The notes under the pieces: model-generated
Seen by the model: the letters and a program-made list of their open reading frames with translations, nothing else
Told to the model about the DNA's origin: nothing
Databases searched by the model: none
Origin: Flavihumibacter solisilvae
Lineage (GTDB): Bacteria; Bacteroidota; Bacteroidia; Chitinophagales; Chitinophagaceae
DNA: 64,000 nt
NCBI RefSeq assembly: GCF_000814475.1
Contig: NZ_JSVC01000001.1
Span: 186,001-250,000, forward strand
Direction: 5' to 3'
Position numbers and translations under genes: made by a program
Shown: piece by piece, positions 1-8,790 of the stretch
How the letters are laid out: the number at the start of each line of letters is the position of its first letter
How positions within the stretch are numbered: position 1 is the first letter of the stretch

Positions 1-282
1 ATTCATAACGGCTTCACGGCAAATTTCAACGTGATGGATGGTTTATTGTACCATGCAGATAGTGGAAAATCCTATCAACCAGACCAGGTACATGTTGTTG
101 ACTTCTATCGTTTCGAAGGAGTATCTGACCCTGACGATAATGACATCCTTTACCTCATACGAACTAACGATGGCAGAAGAGGGACCCTGGCTGATGCGTA
201 TGGAATCTATGCTAGTCAAGATGTCGGTGAATTCTTTATCGAGGTAGAAGATATTCAAAAGAAGAAGGCGGTTGCTGACTAA
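1..282 (+). CDS. Conserved hypothetical protein, 5'-truncated by window edge
   Basis: The reading frame is open from base 1, so only the C-terminal 93 residues are visible and the GTG/ATG near base 31 need not be the real start. The visible part is acidic and soluble, with a YRFEGxSDPDD motif and a later DAYGIYAS motif. From memory this matches a small family of about 100 aa in Bacteroidota that is often mislabelled phosphoribosylpyrophosphate synthetase; no such activity is supported by the sequence. There is no membrane segment. A strong terminator follows 46 nt after the stop. The function is unknown. Confidence 0.75.
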   Translation: MHNGFTANFNVMDGLLYHADSGKSYQPDQVHVVDFYRFEGVSDPDDNDILYLIRTNDGRRGTLADAYGIYASQDVGEFFIEVEDIQKKKAVAD

Positions 283-328
283 TACCGGCAATTGGAAATC
301 GTATCACGTTAAATCAAAAACGGCTAAA

Positions 329-357
329 AAACGTAGTGCATGCACTACGTTTTTTTT
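329..357 (+). terminator. Intrinsic terminator after the first gene
   Basis: A perfect self-complementary stem (AACGTAGTGC/GCACTACGTT) is followed by eight T. The opposite side carries six A, so it may work in both directions. Confidence 0.8.
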
Positions 358-375
358 ATCCATTCCAGGCACCAC

Positions 376-405
376 ATAAAAAAGGCCATTACTACAATGG
401 CCTTG
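376..405 (-). terminator. Intrinsic terminator of the 50-aa membrane protein gene
   Basis: The stem AAGGCCATT/AATGGCCTT has a 5-nt loop. Read on the minus strand it is followed by six T, which is the right orientation for the gene ending at 430. Confidence 0.75.
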
Positions 406-429
406 CGTGAGATATATAGAACCAAGATT

Positions 430-582
430 CTATTCCACGCCCCGGCGAATCAAACTCAGTAAGATCGAAACAATTGCCAGTACCAGCAGAATATGAATCA
501 GACCTGATGCGCTATAAACGAACACCCCCAACAACCAGCCTATTATCAATATTACCGCGATGATATATAGTATGCTTCTCAT
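430..582 (-). CDS. Small lmo0937-type membrane protein
   Basis: This 50-aa protein is almost entirely hydrophobic, with two membrane segments (about residues 3-20 and 26-44) separated by a short GLIHILL-type turn and ending in a basic RRG tail. This matches the lmo0937-family layout. I start at the ATG at 582, giving MRSILYII, because the 22 residues upstream in the same frame contain an unrelated charged stretch. An AAAGG-like sequence lies just upstream. It is divergent from the YihY gene. The function is unknown; such proteins are common among stress-induced genes. A GGCATC-N4-TTTT element lies 45 nt upstream. Confidence 0.7.
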   Translation of the reverse strand: MRSILYIIAVILIIGWLLGVFVYSASGLIHILLVLAIVSILLSLIRRGVE

Positions 583-626
583 AACATGACCTTTTATAGT
601 GAATAAATTGGTTTGTTCCCACATGA

Positions 627-641
627 AAAAAAATGATGCCG
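627..641 (-). promoter_or_regulatory. Weak -24/-12-like element upstream of the 50-aa protein
   Basis: On the minus strand the sequence reads CGGCATC-N4-TTTT. It has the spacing of the stronger TGGCAY-N5-TTTA sites found elsewhere in the first 16 kb, but differs at the first and last bases. It is included only as a weak relative. Confidence 0.25.
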
Positions 642-739
642 GTAACACTTGAACGGAGCGAGATAATCATTCCTGACCAAACTGTAGAAAGTTCTCAACG
701 AAACGGGTAAGAAATCAGAGTATAAGGAAACATTTATTG

Positions 740-754
740 CGGCATAGTTTATTA
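740..754 (+). promoter_or_regulatory. Weak -24/-12-like element upstream of yihY
   Basis: The sequence reads CGGCATA-N4-ATTA, 13 nt before the YihY ATG. The GGCAT core and spacing match the TGGCAY-N5-TTTA sites, but the downstream half is imperfect. This is a weak call. Confidence 0.2.
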
Positions 755-767
755 CTGTTTCCTGTTG

Positions 768-1679
768 ATGAAAAGAATAGGCGACTTTTTCAGGCTCATT
801 AAAACGGCAGCAAAATCTTTTATTGAAGATGACGCAATGAAGCTAAGCGCTTCACTATCGTATTACACAGTATTCGCCCTGGGACCCGTATTATTACTGA
901 TCATTTCACTGGCAGGTATCTTTTGGGGAAGGGAAGCACTTGAAGGAAAGATCTTTCATGAGATCCGGGGACTGGTAGGAAATTCTGCAGCTTACCAGGT
1001 TCAGCATATGATTGGTAGCCTCGCAAGGTCTGAAAACACAACAGCCGGCGCTGTTGTCGGCATCATAATGCTGGTTATCGGAGCCACGGGAGTATTCACT
1101 GAAATCCAGAGTTCAATCAATTATATTTGGTCGATCAGGGCGAAACCGAAAAAAGGATTGGTTCGCCTGCTGCTGAACAGGCTGATTTCCTTCTCTCTCG
1201 TGGTTGCCACCAGTTTTATCCTGTTGGTTGCCCTGATCATCAACGCCCTGGTCGAACTCCTGAACGATAAGCTGGCATCAATATTTCCCGATACGGCTGT
1301 GATCATCTTTAATATCCTCAACTATATTACCATCTATGTCGTGATTACGGCATTGTTCACAATAATATTCAGGGTGCTGCCTGATGCATCAATATCCTGG
1401 AAGGACGCCATACGGGGAGCTGCCTTCACTGCGATACTCTTCCTGCTGGGAAAGTTTGCCATTGGATTCTATATTGGCAATGCTTCCTTTGGTAAAACAT
1501 ACGGCACAGCAGCATCCATTATCATCATCCTGGTATGGGTGTATTATTCTTCCGTAATCCTTTACTTCGGCGCCTCATTCACAAAAGCATATTCCCTCCG
1601 ATACGGCAGCGGAATCAAACCGGATAAGTCTGCCGTATTCATCATCAAGCGGGAATCGAAGGAAGTCCCGGTTAATTAA
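768..1679 (+). CDS. YihY/virulence factor BrkB family inner-membrane protein
   Basis: This 303-aa protein has about six membrane segments. Family hallmarks are visible: the N-terminal KLSASLSYYTVFALGP stretch, ATGVFTEIQSSINYIW in the middle, and a C-terminal YGTAASIIIILVWVYYSS stretch. Its length is normal for the family. I use the ATG at 768 rather than the TTG just before it. YihY proteins were once called RNase BN, but that activity belongs to another gene; the true role (a possible envelope transporter) is unsettled. The oxidoreductase gene starts 5 nt after the stop and the amylase follows, so the three probably share a transcript. Confidence 0.88.
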   Translation: MKRIGDFFRLIKTAAKSFIEDDAMKLSASLSYYTVFALGPVLLLIISLAGIFWGREALEGKIFHEIRGLVGNSAAYQVQHMIGSLARSENTTAGAVVGIIMLVIGATGVFTEIQSSINYIWSIRAKPKKGLVRLLLNRLISFSLVVATSFILLVALIINALVELLNDKLASIFPDTAVIIFNILNYITIYVVITALFTIIFRVLPDASISWKDAIRGAAFTAILFLLGKFAIGFYIGNASFGKTYGTAASIIIILVWVYYSSVILYFGASFTKAYSLRYGSGIKPDKSAVFIIKRESKEVPVN

Positions 1680-1684
1680 CCAAC

Positions 1685-2887
1685 ATGGATCTGCGCTCAC
1701 ACAGCCCTTACTGGCTGCTCAAAAATGGTTTGATGTCAAATTACCCATCGTTGTCATCAAACCACCGGACAGATATTGCAATAATAGGAGCAGGCATCAG
1801 TGGGGCATTGGTGGCATGGCATCTTTGCCGTGCCGGATTTGATGTCACTGTTGTAGACAAGCGGCACGTTGGAATGGGCAGCACTGCGGCAAGCACGGCA
1901 CTGCTTCAATATGAGATTGACATGCCACTGCACCGGCTGATTCCACTTGTAGGAGAAAAGTCCGCCGCCAGGAGTTACCAGCTGTGTGCCGAAGCCATTA
2001 AAAAGCTGGAAGAAATTTGCCGACGATTTGACAACAATTCCGGTTTCCGCTTCCGGCCAAGTCTCCAGGTTGCATCCTATAAAAAAGATGTTGCAGACCT
2101 GACCAGGGAATACCGGTTAAGGAAAACGATTGGATTTAAACTACAGTTATGGGAAAGCAAAGAAATAAAAAACAAAATGGGATTTGATGCTGATGCGGCT
2201 CTTTATTCCACTCTTGGTGCAGAAATGGATGCCTACCATCTTACCCACCAACTGCTTGACAGCTGCCGGCGCCAGGATGCTGCTGTTTTTGACAATACGA
2301 GGGTTACGGCCATCAAACATTTAAAGAAAGGCATTGAACTAAAAACAGAAACAGGAGCAATGATCCACGCCCGGCATCTCGTGATCGCCAGCGGGTACGA
2401 ATCCCAGCAATATATCCCGTTCAAGGTGCAGGACCTACATGCAACATATGCTTTGGTCAGCGAGCCTATGCCGGATATAACCCTGTGGCACAGGAGATGC
2501 CTTATCTGGGAAACTGCCGACCCTTACATGTACATGCGGACGACTGATGATCACCGGATTCTTATCGGTGGTAAAGATGACAATTTTTACAACCCCGATA
2601 AACGGGACTCCCGCATCCCTTTAAAAACAAAACAATTGATTAAGTCTTTCAGTAAAAAGTTCCCAACCATTCCCCTCAAACCAGATTTCCAATGGTCAGG
2701 AACCTTTGCTTCAACAAAAGATGGCTTACCCTACATTGGAAGTATCAGGCAAAGGCCGCATACTTTTTTCGCCCTGGGATTCGGCGGAAATGGAATCACA
2801 TTCAGCCTGATCGCAGCCGAACTGATCACGTCATACCTGTCGGGACAAGAAGACGCGGATTTAAAAATCTTCTCCTTTAACCGTTAA
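1685..2887 (+). CDS. FAD-dependent oxidoreductase, DAO family
   Basis: This 400-aa soluble protein opens with an ADP-binding Rossmann motif near residues 31-60 (IAIIGAGISGALVAWHL, then an acidic VVDKR strand end). It has the MGSTAASTALL segment typical of D-amino-acid-oxidase-like flavoproteins, and a C-terminal GFGGNGITFSL motif that completes the FAD site. There is no C-terminal Rieske [2Fe-2S] domain, which some relatives carry. The substrate is unknown; the family oxidises amines or amino acids. It sits 5 nt after yihY and 9 nt before the amylase, which suggests co-transcription but not a shared pathway. Confidence 0.85.
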   Translation: MDLRSHSPYWLLKNGLMSNYPSLSSNHRTDIAIIGAGISGALVAWHLCRAGFDVTVVDKRHVGMGSTAASTALLQYEIDMPLHRLIPLVGEKSAARSYQLCAEAIKKLEEICRRFDNNSGFRFRPSLQVASYKKDVADLTREYRLRKTIGFKLQLWESKEIKNKMGFDADAALYSTLGAEMDAYHLTHQLLDSCRRQDAAVFDNTRVTAIKHLKKGIELKTETGAMIHARHLVIASGYESQQYIPFKVQDLHATYALVSEPMPDITLWHRRCLIWETADPYMYMRTTDDHRILIGGKDDNFYNPDKRDSRIPLKTKQLIKSFSKKFPTIPLKPDFQWSGTFASTKDGLPYIGSIRQRPHTFFALGFGGNGITFSLIAAELITSYLSGQEDADLKIFSFNR

Positions 2888-2896
2888 AAGAAATAT

Positions 2897-4390
2897 ATGG
2901 AACGCATTACCATGCTTCAGTTCTTTCATTGGTACTATCCGGCTGACGGTTCACTATACCATTTCCTTTCTGACCAGGCAGATCAACTGAAACAAAAAGG
3001 ATTCAACGCTGTATGGCTTCCACCTGCATACAAAGGTTCACGAGGAGGTGAATCGGAGGGTTATGATACTTACGATCTGTTTGACCTCGGTGAATTTAAC
3101 CAGAAAGGCAGCGTACGCACAAAGTATGGGTCGAAGAAAGAATATATCGCTGCCATCCGGAAATGTCACAAAGCAGGATTAAAGGTCATTGCTGATGTGG
3201 TATTTAACCATAAGCATGGCGCTGACGAGCTGGAAAAGATAATGGTGCGGAAAGTCAATCCAGAGAACCGGGAAGAATTTATCAGCGATCAGATGGAAAT
3301 CGAAGCCTGGACTAAATTCACGTTTCCGGGAAGAAAAGGAAAATACTCGCGTTTCATCTGGGATCACCGGTGCTTTTCTGGCATCGACCATTCTCATAGC
3401 CCGGATGAGCAGGGAGTTTTCTCCATCCTTAACGAATATGGGGAAGGGTGGGAAGAGCTGATTGAACAGGAGCTGGGAAATTACGATTTCCTGATGGGAG
3501 CCGATGTAGAATTCAGAAATCCTGCAGTCCGGGAAGAATTGAAATATTGGGGAACCTGGTGTCTTCAGAAAACGGGAGTTAATGGTTTCCGTTTAGATGC
3601 CATTAAACATATGACACCAAATATTGTAAATGAATGGGTCGATCATGTACAACATTCGACACCGGAACATCTATTTGTTGTGGGCGAATATTGGCAAGGC
3701 GATAACGCCGATGCCCTGAAGCAATATATTGAAGTAACCGGCGGAAGAGTCCAGCTTTTCGATGCCCCGCTTCATTATAATTTCCATACGGCAGGCAAGG
3801 AAGGAAAATCATATGATCTTTGCAAGATCTTCGACAATACGCTGGTAGGAATCATTCCACTCCTGGCAGTAACTCTGGTTGATAACCATGACACTCAGCC
3901 ATTACAAAGCCTGGAATCTCCGGTTGACCAGTGGTTCAAACCGCTTGCATACTCAATCATCCTTTTGCGGGAGCAGGGTACTCCCTGCGTCTTTTTTCCT
4001 GCATTATATGGTGCCACGTATAAAGATAAAGGAGGTGATGGGAATGAATACGAGATCCATTTAGCGAAGGTTGAAGAACTCGAAGCCCTTCTCCTACTTC
4101 GGAACAGAGCTGCCCACGGTGAGCAGCGGGATTATCTCGATCATCCAAATTGCATTGGGTGGATCCGGGCAGGACACGAATCCGTACCCAACAGTGGGCT
4201 CGCCGTGTTGCTTTCGAACGGTGACGATGGATTCAAATACATGGAAATGGGAACCGCAAATGCGGGGAAAAAAATGGTCGATGCTCTTAAAAAGCGTGAC
4301 CAGATAATCACATTGGACGAAAAAGGCGGGGCAAACTTCTTTTGTCCCGCCGGATCCGTCTCAGTATGGGTTTTTGAAGGGCTGGCATAG
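2897..4390 (+). CDS. Cytoplasmic alpha-amylase (GH13)
   Basis: This 497-aa protein hydrolyses internal alpha-1,4 glucan bonds. The four GH13 motifs are intact: DVVFNH near residue 100, GFRLDAIKH with the nucleophile Asp234, VGEYW with the acid/base Glu264, and VDNHDTQ with Asp332. It lacks a signal peptide and starts directly at the barrel (ITMLQFFHWYYP), as in E. coli AmyA and the GH13_5 maltohexaose-forming group, so it should act inside the cell on glycogen or imported maltodextrins. It is the last gene of the yihY-oxidoreductase-amylase run. Its last 70 bp also carry an inverted repeat and a TGGCATA-N4-TTTA promoter-like element. Confidence 0.92.
   Translation: MERITMLQFFHWYYPADGSLYHFLSDQADQLKQKGFNAVWLPPAYKGSRGGESEGYDTYDLFDLGEFNQKGSVRTKYGSKKEYIAAIRKCHKAGLKVIADVVFNHKHGADELEKIMVRKVNPENREEFISDQMEIEAWTKFTFPGRKGKYSRFIWDHRCFSGIDHSHSPDEQGVFSILNEYGEGWEELIEQELGNYDFLMGADVEFRNPAVREELKYWGTWCLQKTGVNGFRLDAIKHMTPNIVNEWVDHVQHSTPEHLFVVGEYWQGDNADALKQYIEVTGGRVQLFDAPLHYNFHTAGKEGKSYDLCKIFDNTLVGIIPLLAVTLVDNHDTQPLQSLESPVDQWFKPLAYSIILLREQGTPCVFFPALYGATYKDKGGDGNEYEIHLAKVEELEALLLLRNRAAHGEQRDYLDHPNCIGWIRAGHESVPNSGLAVLLSNGDDGFKYMEMGTANAGKKMVDALKKRDQIITLDEKGGANFFCPAGSVSVWVFEGLA
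4325..4351. repeat. Inverted repeat inside the end of the amylase gene
   Basis: The arms GGCGGGGCAAA and TTTGTCCCGCC pair at 10 of 11 positions around a 5-nt centre. It begins 58 nt before the TGGCATA element at 4383. It may be a coincidence of coding sequence or an activator site; its GGGCAA/TTGYCC half-sites resemble those of the palindrome at 15249, with different spacing. Confidence 0.4.
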
Positions 4391-4397
4391 AATTTTA
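4383..4397 (+). promoter_or_regulatory. TGGCAY-N5-TTTA element upstream of the OMP gene
   Basis: The sequence TGGCATA-GAAT-TTTA overlaps the amylase stop codon, 199 nt before the OMP ATG. It has exact sigma-54 spacing and a good -24 half, but TA where -12 GC is expected. It is one of four exact matches in the first 16 kb. Confidence 0.4.
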
Positions 4398-4596
4398 AGT
4401 ATGATCTGGAGACTTTGGATCTATTACGGTATACCCGATTCATCCGCACCCTGGAAGAACATATATCCATACCCAAAGGGTTTGCAAACTGTGGTTGATA
4501 AGAACAGGATTTACGAAATAAGTTTTAGGCCATCAAGGGACATATGCATAAAGAAGCGGGATTGGAAAATTAGTTGTAAACCTAAAAAACGTACTT

Positions 4597-5265
4597 ATGA
4601 ATCAGCCTAGGAAAAACAGGTTAATACCCGTACTCATGATTGCTGCGATGCTTTCGGGAGTAGTAGCCCGTTCCCAGGAACAACAGACACAGGTGGAACC
4701 AAGATTATCGACAAAAGCAGGATTTAAAGGCGGAATTAACCTTAGCAATTTTTACAACGACGATATTAATGACAACAATCTGAAGGCTGGACTAAATGCG
4801 GGACTATTTGCTAAACTTCCTGTCTCGAAAGGCTTTTCCATTCAACCGGAATTGTTATACAGCAACAAAGGAAGTAAAACTAAGTATGATAATGTTTTGA
4901 TGGGTAAGGGTGAGGTTCGGACAAATTTGCATTATGTGGAACTACCTGTACTTGGAGTGTTCAATATCGTACCCAATTTTAATATCCATATGGGACCATA
5001 CATCAGTTACCTGGCTGCAGTCAATATCAGGGATATGGAATCAGATGGATCATCTGATGAGATCGCTGACCTTGATGCAGATAATTTCAACAGGTTTGAT
5101 TACGGTGTTGCCGGAGGAGTTGGAATTGATTTACAGAATGTGTCCTTAGGCGCCAGGTATACGATCGGGTTAAATGAAATAGGCAAATCCGGAAGCGTTA
5201 GTGGCGAGGCTTTCAAAGGAATAAAAAATACAAACCTTAGTTTTTACGTTGGCGTTGGTTTTTAG
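4597..5265 (+). CDS. Outer-membrane beta-barrel protein (PorT-like)
   Basis: This 222-aa protein has a signal peptide of about 26 residues (basic start, then VLMIAAMLSGVVA). The mature part opens with a GFKGGINLSNFY strand typical of the outer-membrane beta-barrel domain, and has alternating strands through to an aromatic C terminus (SFYVGVGF), as expected for a BAM substrate. It is probably an 8-strand barrel in the outer membrane with no known ligand. The 206-nt leader holds no convincing gene. The TGGCAY-N5-TTTA element at 4383 lies at the far end of that leader. A terminator follows. Confidence 0.85.
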   Translation: MNQPRKNRLIPVLMIAAMLSGVVARSQEQQTQVEPRLSTKAGFKGGINLSNFYNDDINDNNLKAGLNAGLFAKLPVSKGFSIQPELLYSNKGSKTKYDNVLMGKGEVRTNLHYVELPVLGVFNIVPNFNIHMGPYISYLAAVNIRDMESDGSSDEIADLDADNFNRFDYGVAGGVGIDLQNVSLGARYTIGLNEIGKSGSVSGEAFKGIKNTNLSFYVGVGF

Positions 5266-5287
5266 GGTTGGGGGTCCAGTACCTGTT

Positions 5288-5322
5288 AAATGTCCCGCTG
5301 TTGGTGCGGGACATTTATTTTT
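5288..5322 (+). terminator. Intrinsic terminator of the OMP gene
   Basis: The stem AAATGTCCCGC/GCGGGACATTT has a 7-nt loop followed by ATTTTT. The T-run is on the + side only. Confidence 0.8.
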
Positions 5323-5343
5323 CCAGTCTGATTTAAATGGCTA

Positions 5344-6804
5344 TCACTCCTGGTGAAGCGGGAGATTGATGGTAAAGGTCGTTCCTTTCCCGAGTGCAGA
5401 ATTAACATCAATGTACCCCTTATGGGACTGTATAATATTCAGCGTGGATGCCAATCCCAATCCCATCCCATTTCGTTTTGATGTATAATAAGGTTCGAAC
5501 AGGCGGCCCAGGTTTTCGTCGGAGATACCGCAGCCGCTGTCCATAACTTCAATAATTGCGAGCCCTTCCTTGCGGTCAATCCTTATATAAAGATGCCGGC
5601 CTTCTTCCGGTTGTTCTTCCATCGCTTCCACAGCATTGACAATTATATTGATAATGGCTATTTTCAATTTTTCCATGTCAGCAAGCACATATAACGGTTC
5701 CTGCAGGATGTGACTTTCAACTTTTACCTGTTTCAACCTGATGCTGTCTGCACAGATAGCCATTACTTCCTCCATGAGATTCTGAAGGCAGATAACTTTC
5801 AGTTCTATATCTGTCGGTCGTGCACTATTCAGCAATTCAGCAATGATGTTACTTATCCGGATACTGTTCCGCCTGATGACATTTATATACAGAAGGCTCC
5901 CTTCATCATTTACTTCCTGCATCATTTGTTCCGCAGACAATGTGATATTATTGAGCGGATTCCTTACTTCATGAGCAAGCGTTCTGACGAGCCGGCCGGT
6001 CGCAGCAAGTTTTTCAGCCTGCAAGGTCAGCCATTCATTCTTCCTGAGGTTGGTTATGTCGTGCAGGATACCCTGGATGTATGACTGACCTTCTTCATCC
6101 GTTTCGACGGAGGCTGAAAGGATACACGACTTTTTTTCGCCTGAGCCGGTTTTTACGTCAACCTCCCTGTCATTTATTCCACGACCTGCCTGCAATAACT
6201 GGCGCAACCTGGCAGAAGTCAGTTCATCATCTATGATTTCCGGCAATTCGAGATTATAAAGTGTCTCTGTTGAATAACCCAACAGGTTCTTGGCGGCGGG
6301 ATTAACATCCCTGAACTTAAGGTCCATGTCGGCTATGAATACCGCATCCATTGACTGCTCAAAAATATTGCGGTATTTCCGTTCGTTCCTTTTGATAGCA
6401 TTTACATAGGATGACCGTTCAAGAGCATACCGGATTGTCCGTTCCAGCTTTTCGGTATTCAATTCCGATTTCACCAGGTAGTCGAATGCGCCAAGCTTCA
6501 TGGCTTCACGGTCGATTGCCCTGTTTCCCTTCCCCGTCAGTAAAATAATCGGCTCTTCACATTTCGAAGCTATAGCTTCCTTCAACAACTCCACACCCGT
6601 TTTTGCACCTAGCCGGTAGTCGACAAAATAAATATCAAAGGCGTGTTCCTTCATGTAGGAAAGCGCCTGCTGGTAGGTGTTAGCCCAGGCAATTTCGAAT
6701 TGCCCTTCCTCAATTTCCCTGATGTACTCGCTGGTAATAAAATAATCGTCCTGATCATCATCGACAAGGAGGATGCGTGTTTTCTTCTGGAGAAATGGCG
6801 ACAT
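5344..6804 (-). CDS. Hybrid protein: receiver + PAS + histidine kinase
   Basis: This 486-aa soluble protein starts with a receiver domain (RILLVDDDQDD; phospho-acceptor Asp62 in YFVDYRLG; Lys in YLVKSE). A PAS domain at about residues 140-255 follows, then a HisKA helix with the His in LAHEVRNPLNN, and a HATPase with an N-box and a GMGLGLAST G-box. With REC first, it probably receives phosphate or a conformational input before signalling onward. It is the last gene of the rpoN-activator-kinase-kinase operon, 9 nt after the PAS kinase, and is likely to feed the same NtrC-type activator. It has no membrane segment. Confidence 0.88.
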   Translation of the reverse strand: MSPFLQKKTRILLVDDDQDDYFITSEYIREIEEGQFEIAWANTYQQALSYMKEHAFDIYFVDYRLGAKTGVELLKEAIASKCEEPIILLTGKGNRAIDREAMKLGAFDYLVKSELNTEKLERTIRYALERSSYVNAIKRNERKYRNIFEQSMDAVFIADMDLKFRDVNPAAKNLLGYSTETLYNLELPEIIDDELTSARLRQLLQAGRGINDREVDVKTGSGEKKSCILSASVETDEEGQSYIQGILHDITNLRKNEWLTLQAEKLAATGRLVRTLAHEVRNPLNNITLSAEQMMQEVNDEGSLLYINVIRRNSIRISNIIAELLNSARPTDIELKVICLQNLMEEVMAICADSIRLKQVKVESHILQEPLYVLADMEKLKIAIINIIVNAVEAMEEQPEEGRHLYIRIDRKEGLAIIEVMDSGCGISDENLGRLFEPYYTSKRNGMGLGLASTLNIIQSHKGYIDVNSALGKGTTFTINLPLHQE

Positions 6805-6813
6805 TCAGCGGTG

Positions 6814-8790
6814 TTATTGTTTATCTGGTAAAATTACACTGAATACAGCACCATCACCATCGATTCCACGGGCGAAGATCTGACCGCTATGCCGTTCAGC
6901 AATTCTTTTGCAAATTGCCAGTCCGATGCCCGATCCCGGATATTCTGATTTGCCATGTAGTCGTTGGAAAATCTGGAATATCCGCTGATCGTATTCCTGG
7001 TCAAACCCTATACCATTGTCGGCTATATCTACCTGGTAATAGTTTCTATCTGTTGACAGAAGGTGCTTTTCCTTTTCTTTCCTGTTAAGTTTTGTCGCCT
7101 TTACCTGTATAAGCGGTCTCACCTGCGGCTTTCTGAATTTCAATGCATTTCCTAACAGGTTGTTGAACATCTGGCGGAGCTGCGATGGTATTCCTTCAAT
7201 CTGCGGCAATTGATCAACTGAAATTGTAGCGCCTGACTCATCGATTGGCAGCTCAAGGTCAGACATTGCTTCATCTACAACTTCATTAAGGTTTGTTGAT
7301 TCAAACTGTTGTGCAGTCCGTGTTACACGGGAAAGTTCCAGCAGGTTTTCAATCAGGTTACGCATACTCTCAGAAGCTGTTTCCATTCTTTCAATATACA
7401 TCCTGCCTTCGTCACCCAGCTTGTCTCCATATTTATTCATGAGTCTCGACCCGAATGTGGTAATCTTCCGCAGGGGTTCCTGGAGATCATGAGATGCGGC
7501 ATATGCAAATTCTTCCAACTCCTTGTTGGACCTGTTTAACTCACGTACGTGACGCTTCAATTCATTTTCAACCTGTTTTACCCTCGTCACATCCCTGATG
7601 TTGCCCACAACCCTTATTGGGGTATTGTTATCGTCCACCAGGACATTCCCCTTTGAGTTAACGGTCTTATGATTTCCCCTTTCAGTGATTATATCATACT
7701 CAACTTCAAATTCACCGTTATTCGTTATGGCGGAGGCTACAGCCGATTCTAGCTTTTCCCTGTCCTCTTCAACAACATGCTGCAGGTACCAGTCATAATT
7801 CACACCCGGCTTATCCGCATCTCGCTCTACTTCAAAAATTTCATAAAGCCCATCAGACAGATTTGCACTTCGGTCTTTCACATCCCAGACAAATATGCCA
7901 TAGTTCAACATTCTTTCAGTCTGCTTTTGTAGCTCTTTGTTGGCCTTGTATTCAAGGACCTGGTAATAGTTCTCCGAAATGTCCATGTCAATGCCTGTAA
8001 GTTTTACAATATTTCCTGACGCATCACGAACCGGCCGGCCCATAGCATTTATATATAATTTCCTTCCATCCCTGGTTTGGATAGAAAAATCCATCCGGTA
8101 TTCATTTCCTGTTGACAGGGCCTCTTTCACTTTGAGATGTAGTTTGTTTCTATCGCCTTCATTAACATGCCTGTAAAAAAGATCCGGAGATATTTCAGGC
8201 AATTCTTCACGCGTATACCCGAGCAATACATACATCCCTTCAGACCATTCGGTTCTTTCGGAAACCGGATCCCAGTTCCACAGGCCGATCTTCAACATGC
8301 TTTCTGTATTATCAATTATTTTCCGTGCAGCAACTTTATCAAGTTCTGACTGCACGTTGTTGGTTATGTCCTGCGCAATAAACAGAAGTGATGATGCCCC
8401 ACCCGATTTATTTCTGCTGAGTATGGTACCAACGGTTTTAAAATATCGACAGTCACCGGCTTTATTTGCGTACCGGCAATTATAAGTGTGAGTGTTATCA
8501 TCGCCGAGCGAGAGATATTTTTCCAGCTCGGAGCGAACAAGTTCGCGGTCTTCTTCCAATATGAGACTGCTGAAATCGTTATGCATATCTCCAAGATCTT
8601 CCCACGCGTAACCCAACAGTTCACTTACCCTGCGATTGATAAAACGCATCTTCTTCTTCTCTGCATCATACACGTAAATGATCACCGGAAAAAGGTCCGT
8701 GATCTGCTGCACCAGCGATTCATTACTTTCTCCGGTTGCAAGTAGGTCTCTCAGTTTCTGGATGGGAAAAATGTCGTTTTCAGAATCCAT
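6814..8790 (-). CDS. Soluble multi-PAS histidine kinase
   Basis: This 658-aa protein has no signal peptide or membrane segment. Three PAS/PAC units are visible (about residues 20-140, 150-275 and 285-405), including the FINRRVSELLGY and WSEGMYVLLGYTREE signatures. HisKA follows, with the phospho-acceptor His in AASHDLQEPLRKI, then HATPase with an N-box (NNLLGNALKF), DNGIGF and GSGIGLAICKR. Its start overlaps the stop of the NtrC-type activator gene by one base (TAATG), a strong sign of translational coupling and cognate pairing. Sensing is presumably cytoplasmic (redox, ligand or light), and the ligand cannot be read from the sequence. Confidence 0.9.
   Translation of the reverse strand: MDSENDIFPIQKLRDLLATGESNESLVQQITDLFPVIIYVYDAEKKKMRFINRRVSELLGYAWEDLGDMHNDFSSLILEEDRELVRSELEKYLSLGDDNTHTYNCRYANKAGDCRYFKTVGTILSRNKSGGASSLLFIAQDITNNVQSELDKVAARKIIDNTESMLKIGLWNWDPVSERTEWSEGMYVLLGYTREELPEISPDLFYRHVNEGDRNKLHLKVKEALSTGNEYRMDFSIQTRDGRKLYINAMGRPVRDASGNIVKLTGIDMDISENYYQVLEYKANKELQKQTERMLNYGIFVWDVKDRSANLSDGLYEIFEVERDADKPGVNYDWYLQHVVEEDREKLESAVASAITNNGEFEVEYDIITERGNHKTVNSKGNVLVDDNNTPIRVVGNIRDVTRVKQVENELKRHVRELNRSNKELEEFAYAASHDLQEPLRKITTFGSRLMNKYGDKLGDEGRMYIERMETASESMRNLIENLLELSRVTRTAQQFESTNLNEVVDEAMSDLELPIDESGATISVDQLPQIEGIPSQLRQMFNNLLGNALKFRKPQVRPLIQVKATKLNRKEKEKHLLSTDRNYYQVDIADNGIGFDQEYDQRIFQIFQRLHGKSEYPGSGIGLAICKRIAERHSGQIFARGIDGDGAVFSVILPDKQ

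Noticed and set aside
4374-4610. 78-codon open frame between the amylase and OMP genes
   Set aside because: It overlaps the amylase end and the OMP start, has no family likeness or signal peptide, and spans the promoter-like element.
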